A stretch of DNA of 64,000 nt from Micrococcus sp023147585 (lineage in GTDB: Bacteria; Actinomycetota; Actinomycetes; Actinomycetales; Micrococcaceae). The notes below the pieces were generated by a model. It was not told the DNA's origin. It did no database searches and saw nothing but the letters and a program-made list of their open reading frames with translations. The translations under genes were made by a program, and so were the position numbers. The DNA lies in assembly GCF_044872765.1 (NCBI RefSeq), contig NZ_CP085253.1, forward strand, positions 2,480,001-2,544,000. Direction: 5' to 3'. The first letter of the stretch is position 1. The number at the start of each line of letters is the position of its first letter. Below are positions 38,272 to 46,636 of the stretch, piece after piece.

Positions 38272-40098
38272 ATGCCTCTGCGCATGTCCACCCTGTTCCT
38301 GCGGACCCTGCGCGATGCCCCGGCCGACGCCGAGGTGGCGAGCCACCAGCTGCTCGTGCGGGCCGGAATGATCCGCCGCGCCGCCCCCGGCATCTACACG
38401 TGGCTGCCCCTGGGCCTGCGCGTGCTGCGCCGCGTGGAGGCGGTCGTGCGCGAGGAGATGGACGCCATCGGCGCCCAGGAGGTGCACTTCCCCGCGCTGC
38501 TGCCGCGCGAGCCCTACGAGGCCTCCGGCCGGTGGGAGGAGTACGGGGACGGCCTGTTCCGCCTCCAGGACCGCAAGGGTGCCGACTACCTGCTGGCCCC
38601 CACGCACGAGGAGATGTTCACCCTCCTCGTCAAGGACCTCTACTCGTCCTACAAGGACCTGCCGGCGTACCTGTACCAGATCCAGACGAAGTACCGGGAC
38701 GAGGCCCGCCCGCGCGCCGGCCTGCTGCGCGGCCGCGAGTTCGTCATGAAGGACTCCTACTCCTTCACGGTGGACGACGCCGGCCTCGACGACGCCTACG
38801 AGGCCCACCGCGCCGCGTACCTGCGCATCTTCGAGCGGCTCGGCCTCGAGGTCGTGCCGGTGAAGGCCACCTCCGGCGCCATGGGCGGCTCCCGCTCCGA
38901 GGAGTTCCTGCACCCCACCGAGGTCGGCGAGGACACCTTCGTGGAGTCCGACGGCGGCTACCGCGCCAACGTCGAGGCCGTCACCACCGTGGCCCCCGAG
39001 CCCCTCGACGAGGCCGCGATGGCCGCGCTGCCGGCGGCCGAGGTCAAGGAGACCCCGGACTCCACGACCATCGCGGCGCTCGTGGACGTCGCCAACGACC
39101 TGGCCCCGCGGGCCGACCGCCCGTGGGAGGCCGCGGACACCCTCAAGTGCGTCGTGCTCACCGCCGTGGTCGACGGCGGCGAGCGCCGCCAGTTCGTCGT
39201 CGCCGTCCCCGGCGACCGAGAGGTCGACGTCAAGCGGCTCGAGGCGTCCGTCGGCCCGGCCCTCGGGGTCGTCGGGGAGCCCACGGTCGAGGCCGCCGCG
39301 GCCGAGGACCTCAAGCGCCACCCCGCCCTCGTCAAGGGCTACATCGGCCCGGCCGGGGCCGGCGAGATCGAGGGCACCCCCGTGCTCGGCGCGGAGGGCT
39401 CGGTGTCCGGCCTGCCCCTGTTCGTGGACCCGCGTGTCGCCCCCGGGACCGCCTGGGTGACCGGCGCCAACGCGGACCAGCGCCACGCCTTCGGCGTCGT
39501 CGCCGGCCGCGACTTCCGATGGGACGCGGTCCTCGAGGCCACCGTCGTGCGCGAGGGCGACGCCGCCCCGGACGGCTCCGGCCCGCTCCACTCCCGCCGC
39601 GGCATGGAGATGGGGCACATCTTCCAGCTGGGTCGCAAGTACGCCGAGGCCCTCGACCTGAAGGTCCTCGACGTCAACGGCAAGCAGGTCGTGGTGACCA
39701 TGGGCTCCTACGGCATCGGCGTGACCCGCGCCGTCGCCGCGATCGCCGAGCGCTACCGCGACGACAAGGGCCTCGCGTGGCCGCGCGCGGTCGCCCCGGC
39801 CGACGTGCACGTGGTCGTGGCGACCAAGGGGGAGGACGGCGTCGCCGCCGCCCTGGACCTGGCCGAGGGCCTCGAGGCCCACGGTCTCACCGTGATCGTG
39901 GACGACCGCGCCAAGGTGAGCCCCGGCGTGAAGTTCAAGGACGCCGAGCTGATCGGCGTGCCGACCGCCGTGGTGATCGGCCGCGGCCTGGCCGACGGCG
40001 AGCTCGAGCTCAAGGACCGTGCCACGGGGGAGGCCCGCACCGTGCCGGTGGCCGACGCGGTCGCCGAGGTCGTGGCCGAGGTGCGTCACGGGCGCTGA
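38272..40098 (+). CDS. proS: prolyl-tRNA synthetase
   Basis: Class II synthetase of 608 aa, bacterial type with the editing (INS) domain. Motif 1 region LLVRAGMIRRAAPGIYTWLPLG, motif 2 region KYRDEARPRAGLLRGREFVMKDSYSF and motif 3 region MGSYGIGVTRAVAA are all present. The INS domain spans about 225-400. The C-terminal anticodon-binding domain ends near the stop. RBS GAAGGAG. A TSUP permease starts one base after the stop codon. Confidence 0.97.
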   Translation: MPLRMSTLFLRTLRDAPADAEVASHQLLVRAGMIRRAAPGIYTWLPLGLRVLRRVEAVVREEMDAIGAQEVHFPALLPREPYEASGRWEEYGDGLFRLQDRKGADYLLAPTHEEMFTLLVKDLYSSYKDLPAYLYQIQTKYRDEARPRAGLLRGREFVMKDSYSFTVDDAGLDDAYEAHRAAYLRIFERLGLEVVPVKATSGAMGGSRSEEFLHPTEVGEDTFVESDGGYRANVEAVTTVAPEPLDEAAMAALPAAEVKETPDSTTIAALVDVANDLAPRADRPWEAADTLKCVVLTAVVDGGERRQFVVAVPGDREVDVKRLEASVGPALGVVGEPTVEAAAAEDLKRHPALVKGYIGPAGAGEIEGTPVLGAEGSVSGLPLFVDPRVAPGTAWVTGANADQRHAFGVVAGRDFRWDAVLEATVVREGDAAPDGSGPLHSRRGMEMGHIFQLGRKYAEALDLKVLDVNGKQVVVTMGSYGIGVTRAVAAIAERYRDDKGLAWPRAVAPADVHVVVATKGEDGVAAALDLAEGLEAHGLTVIVDDRAKVSPGVKFKDAELIGVPTAVVIGRGLADGELELKDRATGEARTVPVADAVAEVVAEVRHGR

Positions 40099-40099
40099 G

Positions 40100-40891
40100 A
40101 TGTTCGGCGCCGTCGAGTTGACGACGGGCCTGGTGCTGCTGCTCCTGGCCGCGGGCTTCGCCGCCGGCTGGGTGGACGCCGTCGTCGGCGGGGGCGGGCT
40201 GCTGCAGCTGCCCGTCATGCTGCTGGTGCCGGGCCTCACGCCCGTGCAGGCCCTGGCCACCAACAAGCTGGGCTCCGTGTTCGGCACCGCGACGTCGGCG
40301 ATCACCTACCGGCGCCGGCTCGGCTCGGACCTGCGCACGGCGCTGCCCATGGCCGCGCTGGCCTTCGCGACCTCCCTCGGCGGGGCGGTCGTGGCCACGC
40401 TGCTCCCCACGGGGGTGATCCGGCCCGTGATCCTCGCGGCGCTCGTGACGGTGTGGATCGTCACCGCGACCCGACCGCAGCTGGGCCGGGTCGCCGCCCT
40501 CAGGCACACGGGGGCGGCCCACCTGACGCGGGCCCTGGCCCTCGGCGGGGCGGTCGGCTTCTACGACGGGATGATCGGGCCCGGCACGGGGACCTTCCTC
40601 ATCCTGGGACTGGTGGCGCTGCTCGGACACGACTTCCTGCAGGCCTCGGCCCAGGCCAAGGTGGTCAACCTGGCCACCAACCTCGGCGCCCTGGCGTTCT
40701 TCCTGCCCGCGGGCCACGCGGTGCTCGGCCTGGGCCTCCTCCTCGGCGCGGCCAACCTCGCGGGCGGCTACGTGGGCGCGCGCATGGCGATCGCGCGGGG
40801 GACCGGGTTCATCCGGGTGGTCTTCCTCGCGGTCGTCTCCGCGCTGATCGTGAAGGTGGGCGCGGACACCCTGGCCCCGCTCGTGGGGTGA
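40100..40891 (+). CDS. TSUP (TauE/SafE) family permease
   Basis: Membrane protein of 263 aa with about eight hydrophobic helices arranged as two repeats. The conserved family sequences are GWVDAVVGGGGLLQLPVMLL (about 24-43), LATNKLGSVFGTATSA and the second-repeat GFYDGMIGPGTGTFLILG. Members export sulfite, sulfoacetate or other organosulfur anions; the substrate here is unknown. It is coupled to proS (one base gap) without an obvious functional tie. Confidence 0.85.
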   Translation: MFGAVELTTGLVLLLLAAGFAAGWVDAVVGGGGLLQLPVMLLVPGLTPVQALATNKLGSVFGTATSAITYRRRLGSDLRTALPMAALAFATSLGGAVVATLLPTGVIRPVILAALVTVWIVTATRPQLGRVAALRHTGAAHLTRALALGGAVGFYDGMIGPGTGTFLILGLVALLGHDFLQASAQAKVVNLATNLGALAFFLPAGHAVLGLGLLLGAANLAGGYVGARMAIARGTGFIRVVFLAVVSALIVKVGADTLAPLVG

Positions 40892-40908
40892 GGCGCCGGC
40901 CGCGGCGG

Positions 40909-40914
40909 TACGCT
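40909..40914 (+). promoter_or_regulatory. -10 box TACGCT for rimP operon
   Basis: TACGCT 35 bases before the rimP ATG (RBS CAGGAG), probably the head promoter of the rimP-nusA-ylxR-infB region. Confidence 0.4.
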
Positions 40915-40949
40915 GGCCCTGCCCGCCCCCGACCCCTCAGGAGCCCCGC

Positions 40950-41540
40950 ATGGACCCGCAGGAGACCACCGACCGTCCCGAGAGCGCCGCGCTGACGGCG
41001 ATGGTCGAGGACGCCGTGGCCGACGCCGGCGTCGTGGTGGAGGAGGTGCGCGTGGCCGGCGCCGCCGCCACCCCGACCGTGGAGGTCGTCCTGGACCGCG
41101 CCGCCGGACCCGGGGGCCTGAGCCTGGACGAGGTGGCCGCCCTGAGCGCCCGCGTCTCCGCCGCGCTGGACGCCGCCGGGGACGAGGTCCCGGGTGTGGG
41201 CGCCGGCGAGTACATGCTCGAGGTCACCACGGCCGGCGTCGATCGCCCGCTCACGCAGCCGCGCCACTTCGAGCGCAACGTGGGCCGCCTCGTGAGCGTG
41301 TCCGTGGACGGGGCCGAGCCGATCACCGCGCGCCTCACAGACGTCGGGGAGCACGACGTCGAGCTCGTCGTGGTCCGCCCCGGCGCCAAGAAGGGCATGC
41401 CCGCCAAGGAGCTGCCGGCCGAGCGGGTGGGGATGGACCGACTGGGGCCGGCCGTGGTGCAGGTAGAGTGGGGCACCGCCCGCGAGCCCGGCGAGTCCCC
41501 GGACCGGGCCGAGCACACGGCAGAGCACACGGAGGCATAA
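40950..41540 (+). CDS. rimP: ribosome maturation factor RimP
   Basis: Assists 30S maturation, 196 aa. The N-terminal domain includes DAGVVVEEVRVAG and LSLDEVAALSARVSAALD, followed by the strongly conserved LEVTTAGVDRPLTQPRHFERNVGR (about 90-113). The C-terminal SH3-like domain contains LVSVSVDGAEPITARLTDV. A 20-residue charged tail ends the protein. Its stop TAA directly precedes the nusA GTG, so the GGAGG at its 3' end acts as the nusA ribosome site. Confidence 0.93.
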   Translation: MDPQETTDRPESAALTAMVEDAVADAGVVVEEVRVAGAAATPTVEVVLDRAAGPGGLSLDEVAALSARVSAALDAAGDEVPGVGAGEYMLEVTTAGVDRPLTQPRHFERNVGRLVSVSVDGAEPITARLTDVGEHDVELVVVRPGAKKGMPAKELPAERVGMDRLGPAVVQVEWGTAREPGESPDRAEHTAEHTEA

Positions 41541-42527
41541 GTGGATATCGACATGAGCGCGCTGCGCATGCTGGTGGCCGAGCGGGACATCCCGCTGGAC
41601 CGGCTCGTCCCCACCATCGAGCAGGCCCTGCTCATGGCGTACCAGCGGACCCCGGGCGCCCTCAAGCGCGCCCGCGCGGAGCTGGACCGCGCGAGCGGCC
41701 ACGTGACCATCTGGGCCACGGAGCTGGACGAGGAGGGCGCGGCCGTCGGCGAGTTCGACGACACCCCCAACGGCTTCGGCCGGGTCGCGGCGTCCACCGC
41801 ACGCCAGGTCATCCTGCAGCGCCTGCGCGAGGCGGACGACGACAAGGTGCTGGGCGACTTCAAGGAGAAGGAGGGAGAGCTCGTCTCCGGCGTCGTCCAG
41901 CAGGGCAACAACCGCCAGATGATCCAGGTGAACCTGGGCACCCTCGAGGCCGTGCTCCCGCCGCCCGAGCAGGTGCCGGGGGAGCAGTACCCCCATGGCC
42001 GCCGCCTGCGCACCTACGTGGTCTCCGCGAACCGCGGCAGCAAGGGCCCGTCCGTGACCGTCTCCCGCTCGCACCCGAACCTCGTGCGGCGCCTCTTCGA
42101 GCTCGAGGTCCCCGAGATCGCCGACGGCTCGGTGGAGATCACGGCCCTGGCCCGCGAGGCCGGCCACCGCACCAAGATGGCGGTCAAGGCCACCCGGGCG
42201 GGCATCAACGCCAAGGGCGCCGCGATCGGGGAGATGGGCTCGCGCGTGCGCGCCGTCATGACCGAGCTCGGCGACGAGAAGATCGACATCGTGGAGCACT
42301 CGGACGACCCGGCCGCGATGATCGCCCACGCCCTCTCCCCGGCCCAGACGGTCTCCGTGGAGATCGTGGACGCCGACCAGCACTCCGCGCGCGTGGTGGT
42401 GCCGCAGCACCAGCTCTCCCTCGCGATCGGCAAGGAGGGCCAGAACGCCCGCCTCGCCGCGAAGCTCACCGGCTGGCGCATCGACATCGTCGGCGACGGC
42501 GCCGCGGCGCAGGCGCCCGGGCACTGA
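41541..42527 (+). CDS. nusA: transcription termination/antitermination factor NusA
   Basis: Binds RNA polymerase and nascent RNA at pauses, 328 aa. The N-terminal domain starts MDIDMSALRMLVAERDIPL. An S1 domain (about 105-180) has GELVSGVVQQGNNRQ, and two KH domains include HRTKMAVKATRAGIN and the final AIGKEGQNARLAAKLTGWRIDI. The E. coli C-terminal acidic repeats are absent, as in other actinobacteria. GTG start. The stop codon lies in the loop of a 9-bp hairpin. Confidence 0.96.
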   Translation: MDIDMSALRMLVAERDIPLDRLVPTIEQALLMAYQRTPGALKRARAELDRASGHVTIWATELDEEGAAVGEFDDTPNGFGRVAASTARQVILQRLREADDDKVLGDFKEKEGELVSGVVQQGNNRQMIQVNLGTLEAVLPPPEQVPGEQYPHGRRLRTYVVSANRGSKGPSVTVSRSHPNLVRRLFELEVPEIADGSVEITALAREAGHRTKMAVKATRAGINAKGAAIGEMGSRVRAVMTELGDEKIDIVEHSDDPAAMIAHALSPAQTVSVEIVDADQHSARVVVPQHQLSLAIGKEGQNARLAAKLTGWRIDIVGDGAAAQAPGH

Positions 42528-42536
42528 TGCCCGGGC
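42515..42536 (+). terminator. hairpin with the nusA stop codon in its loop
   Basis: GCCCGGGCA-CTGA-TGCCCGGGC, a 9-bp perfect stem. The loop contains the nusA TGA, so terminating ribosomes would melt it. It may partly terminate or pause transcription before ylxR. Confidence 0.45.
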
Positions 42537-42564
42537 CCGGGAGGAGATCCCGGCCGGGACGCGC

Positions 42565-42570
42565 TAGGAT
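42565..42570 (+). promoter_or_regulatory. -10 box TAGGAT before ylxR
   Basis: TAGGAT 44 bases before the ylxR ATG offers a second entry point for ylxR-infB after the nusA hairpin. Confidence 0.45.
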
Positions 42571-42613
42571 GGATGAGGTCCATTCTCGTTCCGACACCGT
42601 GTGAGGAGACCGC

Positions 42614-42958
42614 ATGACGTCCCAGACGGTCGTGCGGACCTGCATCGGATGCCGGGCGAGGGCGGACCAGGAAGAGCTGGTGCGCGTGGCACTGGACCCC
42701 GCGACGGAACCCCCCACCGTCGTCTGGGACCGGAGTCGTCGACGTCCCGGACGCGGTGCCTGGGTGCACCCCGGGCCGGACTGCCTCCTCCTCGCCGTGC
42801 GCCGTCGGGCGTTCCACCGGGCCTTCAGGGCCGCCGTGGACGCCGACGGGCTCACACGCGAGGCGGGCGGTCCCGGCGAGGGATCCCCGAGCGCCGCGCG
42901 GACGCGGAACGCCGCACCGGCTGCAGACACGACAGATGAAGGCGGGTCAGAGATCTGA
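42614..42958 (+). CDS. ylxR: YlxR family RNA-binding protein
   Basis: Small basic protein of 114 aa between nusA and infB, as in many Gram-positives. The YlxR (DUF448) fold is recognisable from RTCIGCRARADQEELVRVALD (about 8-28), RRPGRGAWVHPGPDCLLLAVRRRAFHRAFR in outline and the Cys pair. A 35-residue polar tail follows. Relatives are nucleoid- or RNA-associated regulators. RBS GTGAGGAG. Its stop TGA shares its A with the ATG that begins a run of tiny overlapping ORFs. Confidence 0.88.
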   Translation: MTSQTVVRTCIGCRARADQEELVRVALDPATEPPTVVWDRSRRRPGRGAWVHPGPDCLLLAVRRRAFHRAFRAAVDADGLTREAGGPGEGSPSAARTRNAAPAADTTDEGGSEI

Positions 42959-43000
42959 TGCGTACCCGATGAGCACTGAAGCATGAGTGCCCAACGATGA
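42958..43000 (+). promoter_or_regulatory. chain of three overlapping micro-ORFs (MRTR, MSTEA, MSAQR)
   Basis: ATG 42958 shares its A with the ylxR stop and reads four codons to TGA 42970-42972. ATG 42969 overlaps that stop as ATGA and reads five codons to TGA 42984-42986. ATG 42983 overlaps again and reads five codons to TGA 42998-43000. The next ATG at 42997 overlaps in the same way. Each step shifts the frame by -1. The layout suggests stop-restart translation ahead of infB. I recall similar ATGAGYRC-rich sequence upstream of infB in other actinobacteria. Confidence 0.6.
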
Positions 43001-43095
43001 ACTTCACCCCCTGCTATCAGGCAGGCCGCGGCGCGCGCACCCTCGAGGTGTCCCGTGCGGCCTGGACAAACGTCAACGGTCTCGCGCCGCGCTGA
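42997..43095 (+). CDS. putative 32-aa leader ORF upstream of infB
   Basis: The last link in the overlapping chain: ATG 42997 overlaps the previous TGA and reads 32 codons (starting MNFTPCYQAG, ending NGLAPR) to a TGA 53 bases before the infB GTG. There is no signal peptide or known motif. Codons such as TAT and ACA are unusual for this genome, so the peptide itself may not be selected. Translation of the segment, rather than the product, may matter. Confidence 0.35.
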   Translation: MNFTPCYQAGRGARTLEVSRAAWTNVNGLAPR

Positions 43096-43148
43096 ATCGG
43101 AAGCCCCCCGGCTCCCCTGAAGGCCCGTGAGGCCAGAACAGGAGAACC

Positions 43149-46085
43149 GTGGCAAAGGTCCGCGTCCATGAGCTCGCCAAAGAGCTCGGCATCACCTCCA
43201 AGGAGGCCTTGAGCACCCTCAAGGATCTCGGCGAGTTCGTCAGCTCCGCCTCCTCCACCATCGAGCCCCCGGTGGTCAAGAAGCTGCGCGGCGCCTACCC
43301 CGGCGCCGGCAAGGCCGGCGGCACGGGCGCCGCGAAGGCCGCCGCCCCTTCCGCCCCCGCGGCGGGTGCCCCGAGCACGTCCGCCCAGGGCGCGCCCACC
43401 CCGTCGCCGCGCGGCCCCAAGCCGGGCTCGGCCGCACCCAAGCCCGGGTCTGCGGCTCCCAAGCCGGGTCAGGCCGCCGCCCCCGCTGCGCCGGCGGCGC
43501 CCGAGCCGACGCCGGCCGCCGCGCCGCAGGCGCCCGCCCGCGCCGAGACCCCGGCTCCCGCGCCGACGCCCGAGCAGGCTCCGACGCCGGCTCCGGCCGC
43601 CCCGCAGGAGTCCCGACAGGGCACGCCGCAGGCCCCCGCCGCGTCGACGCCCTCCGCGCCGACGTCGGCGGCCTCGACGCCCACCCCGGGCGCGGCCGCT
43701 CCCAAGCCGGGCGGTGCCAAGCCGGGCGCCCCGCGCCCCGGCAACAACCCGTTCACCTCGAAGGCCGCCCCCGGCGGCGGCGCCCCGCGTCCGGGCGCCC
43801 GTCCCGGCGGTGCCGGTGCGCGCGGCGGTGCGCCGCGCCCGGGCAACAACCCGTTCGCGCCCTCGCAGGGCATGCGCGCCGGCCGTGAGGACCGCGCGCC
43901 GCGTCCGGGCGGCCCCCGTCCGGCGGCGGGCGCGGCCGGTCCCCGTCCCGGCGGTCCGCGTCCCGCGGCCGGCGCCGCGGGCCCTCGCCCCGGTGCGGGC
44001 GGCGCCCGTCCGAACCCGGGCATGATGCCCAAGCAGATCACCCCTGCGCCCGCTCCGGGCCGCGGCGGCGGCCGTGGCCGTCCGGGCGCGGGCGCGCCCG
44101 GCGGCGGTCCGGCCCGTCCGGGTGGTCCCGGCGGCCGCGGCGGCCGTGGCAACGCTCAGGGTGCGTTCGGCCGCGGCGGCGGAGCGCGCAAGGGGCGCAA
44201 GTCCAAGCGCGCGAAGCGTCAGGAGTTCGAACAGCAGCACACCCGCGAGATCGGCGGCGTCAAGGTCCCCAAGGGCGACGGCACCACGATCCTGCGCCTG
44301 CGCCGCGGCGCCTCGCTCGCGGACTTCGCCGACAAGATCCGCGCGGACACCGCGGACCTCGTGAAGGTGCTCTTCACCCTGGGCGAGATGGCCTCGGCCA
44401 ACCAGTCCCTGGACGAGGAGACCTTCCAGCTGCTCGGCGAGGAGCTGGGCTACCGCGTCCACATCGTCTCCCCGGAGGACGAGGACAAGGAGCTGCTCGA
44501 GGCGTTCGACATCGACCTCGACGCCGAGGAGGCCAACGAGGACGACGCCGACCTGGCGCCCCGCCCCGCGGTCGTCACCGTCATGGGCCACGTGGACCAC
44601 GGCAAGACCCGCCTCCTGGACTCGATCCGCTCGGCGAACGTCACCGAGGGCGAGGCCGGCGGCATCACCCAGCACATCGGCGCGTACCAGGTGCCGGTGG
44701 AGCACGAGGGCGAGGAGCGACGCCTGACCTTCATCGACACCCCCGGTCACGAGGCCTTCACGGCCATGCGTGCCCGCGGTGCGAAGGTCACCGACATCGC
44801 CGTGCTCGTAGTCGCCGCCGACGACGGCGTCATGCCGCAGACCGTCGAGGCGCTCAACCACGCCCAGGCGGCCGACGTGCCGATCGTGGTCGCGGTCAAC
44901 AAGATCGACAAGGAGGGCGCGTCGCCGGAGAAGATCCGCGGCCAGCTCACCGAGTACGGCCTGGTGCCCGAGGAGTACGGCGGCGACACCATGTTCGTCG
45001 ACGTCTCCGCGCGCAACAACGAGAACATCGACAAGCTGCTCGAGGCGGTCCTGCTCACCGCGGACGCCGCCCTCGAGCTCACGGCGAATCCCACCAAGGA
45101 CGCGCGCGGCGTGGCCATCGAGGCGAACCTCGACAGGGGCCGCGGCGCCGTCGTCACCGTGCTGGTGCAGACCGGCACGCTGCGGGTCGGCGACACCGTG
45201 GTGGTGGGCTCCGCCCACGGCCGCGTCCGCGCGATGTTCGACGAGAACGGCGACACCGTCTCGGAGGCGACCCCGTCGCGTCCGGTCCAGGTCCTGGGCC
45301 TGTCGTCCGTGCCCCGTGCCGGCGACACCTTCCTGGTCACCGAGGACGAGCGCACCGCTCGTCAGATCGCGGAGAAGCGCGAGGCCGCCGAGCGCAACGC
45401 CCAGCTGGCCAAGCGCCGCAAGCGCATCACGCTCGAGGACTTCGACCAGGCCGTGGCCGAGGGCAAGATCGACACCCTCAACCTCATCATCAAGGGCGAC
45501 GCCGCCGGTCCGGTGGAGGCGCTCGAGGACTCGCTCCTCAAGGTCGAGGTGGGCGACGACGTGCAGCTGCGCGTCATCCACCGCGGCGTGGGCGCGATCA
45601 CGCAGAACGACGTGAACCTGGCGACGGTGGACAACGCCATCATCATCGGCTTCAACGTCCGTCCTGCCGAGCGGGTGGCCGACCTGGCCGACCGCGAGGG
45701 CGTGGACATGCGGTTCTACTCCGTCATCTACGACGCGATCGACGACATCGAGAACGCCCTCAAGGGCATGCTCAAGCCGGAGTACGAGGAGGTGCAGCTC
45801 GGCACCGCCGAGGTGCGCGAGGTCTTCCGCTCCTCCAAGTGGGGCAGCATCGCGGGCACGCTCGTGCGCTCGGGCCTCATCCGCCGCAACGCCTCGGCGC
45901 GCCTCGTGCGCGACGGCATGGTGGTGGCGGACAACCTCAAGATCGAGTCGCTGCGCCGCTTCAAGGACGACGCCACCGAGGTCCGCGAGGGCTACGAGTG
46001 CGGCATCGGCCTGGGCAGCTTCAACGACATCAAGGAGGACGACGTGATCGAGACCTTCGAGATGCAGGAGAAGCCCCGCGCGTGA
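43149..46085 (+). CDS. infB: translation initiation factor IF-2
   Basis: GTPase that places initiator tRNA on the 30S subunit, 978 aa. The N-terminal IF2N helix domain (AKVRVHELAKELGITSKEAL) is followed by about 290 residues rich in Pro, Ala, Gly and Arg with repeated PKPGSAA and RPGG units, probably disordered. A second IF2N-like region, then the G domain: GHVDHGKT (about 478-485), DTPGHEAF and NKID. Domains II-IV complete the protein. The GTG start has CAGGAGA upstream. The gene is preceded by the micro-ORF chain. Confidence 0.97.
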   Translation: MAKVRVHELAKELGITSKEALSTLKDLGEFVSSASSTIEPPVVKKLRGAYPGAGKAGGTGAAKAAAPSAPAAGAPSTSAQGAPTPSPRGPKPGSAAPKPGSAAPKPGQAAAPAAPAAPEPTPAAAPQAPARAETPAPAPTPEQAPTPAPAAPQESRQGTPQAPAASTPSAPTSAASTPTPGAAAPKPGGAKPGAPRPGNNPFTSKAAPGGGAPRPGARPGGAGARGGAPRPGNNPFAPSQGMRAGREDRAPRPGGPRPAAGAAGPRPGGPRPAAGAAGPRPGAGGARPNPGMMPKQITPAPAPGRGGGRGRPGAGAPGGGPARPGGPGGRGGRGNAQGAFGRGGGARKGRKSKRAKRQEFEQQHTREIGGVKVPKGDGTTILRLRRGASLADFADKIRADTADLVKVLFTLGEMASANQSLDEETFQLLGEELGYRVHIVSPEDEDKELLEAFDIDLDAEEANEDDADLAPRPAVVTVMGHVDHGKTRLLDSIRSANVTEGEAGGITQHIGAYQVPVEHEGEERRLTFIDTPGHEAFTAMRARGAKVTDIAVLVVAADDGVMPQTVEALNHAQAADVPIVVAVNKIDKEGASPEKIRGQLTEYGLVPEEYGGDTMFVDVSARNNENIDKLLEAVLLTADAALELTANPTKDARGVAIEANLDRGRGAVVTVLVQTGTLRVGDTVVVGSAHGRVRAMFDENGDTVSEATPSRPVQVLGLSSVPRAGDTFLVTEDERTARQIAEKREAAERNAQLAKRRKRITLEDFDQAVAEGKIDTLNLIIKGDAAGPVEALEDSLLKVEVGDDVQLRVIHRGVGAITQNDVNLATVDNAIIIGFNVRPAERVADLADREGVDMRFYSVIYDAIDDIENALKGMLKPEYEEVQLGTAEVREVFRSSKWGSIAGTLVRSGLIRRNASARLVRDGMVVADNLKIESLRRFKDDATEVREGYECGIGLGSFNDIKEDDVIETFEMQEKPRA

Positions 46086-46090
46086 TCGAG

Positions 46091-46125
46091 GGGGCGTCGG
46101 GGCCCGTGAGGGACCCCGGCGCCCC
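46091..46125 (+). terminator. hairpin between infB and rbfA
   Basis: GGGGCGTCGGGG pairs with CCCCGGCGCCCC (one G-U) across an 11-base loop, starting 5 bases after the infB stop. It may lower expression of rbfA-truB relative to infB. Confidence 0.55.
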
Positions 46126-46174
46126 ACCGTGCCGGCCGCGACCGCGGCCGGCTGACCCGGAAGGAAGTGCAGCC

Positions 46175-46624
46175 ATGGCCGATCCGGCCCGTGCTGGCCG
46201 ACTGGCCCAGCGCATCAAGGTCCTCGTGGCGGAGGCGCTGCGCCGCGCCGTGAAGGACGACCGCGTCGAGCCCGTCACCGTGACGGAGGTTCGCGTGACC
46301 AACGACCTCCAGCACGCCACCGTCTACTACACCGTGCTCGGCGACGACGCGGCCGTCGACGCCGCCCACGCGGCCATCCAGGAGAACCGCGGCGTGCTGC
46401 GCCGCGAGGTGGGACGTGGCCTCACCATCCGCCTGGTGCCGACGCTCGAGTTCGTCGCGGACACCGTCCCGGAGGCGGCCGCGCACCTGGAGGACGTCCT
46501 CCGCGCCGCCAAGGAGCGGGACGCCGAGCTGGCGAAGGCCCGCGAGGGCGCGCAGTACGCCGGCGACGCGGACCCGTACCGCACCGCCGAGGACGACGCC
46601 GACGACGACGAGCAGCGGGCCTGA
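46175..46624 (+). CDS. rbfA: ribosome-binding factor A
   Basis: KH-fold cold-shock factor for 16S rRNA 5'-end maturation, 149 aa. Conserved elements are RLAQRIKVLVAEALRR (about 9-24), VTVTEVRVTNDLQHATVYYTVLGD and TIRLVPTLEFVADTVPEAAAHLEDVL in outline. An acidic tail rich in Asp follows. RBS GGAAGGAAG. truB begins 12 bases later. Confidence 0.95.
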   Translation: MADPARAGRLAQRIKVLVAEALRRAVKDDRVEPVTVTEVRVTNDLQHATVYYTVLGDDAAVDAAHAAIQENRGVLRREVGRGLTIRLVPTLEFVADTVPEAAAHLEDVLRAAKERDAELAKAREGAQYAGDADPYRTAEDDADDDEQRA

Positions 46625-46636
46625 GGCGACGCCGAC

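Noticed and set aside
36994..40305. Long open frame of about 1100 codons on the minus strand
   Set aside because: It lies opposite ispG, GNAT and proS, has His/Arg/Gly-biased composition without domains, and is explained by the absence of stop codons in antisense high-GC DNA.
43366..44190. Repeat array in the infB 5' half (CRISPR-like or coding repeat element)
   Set aside because: The repeats are irregular Pro/Gly/Ala codons within the known disordered region of IF-2. There are no constant repeats with unique spacers.
43017..46127. Open frame of over 1000 codons antisense to infB
   Set aside because: Composition mirrors infB codon use, no motif is visible, and infB is unquestionably real.
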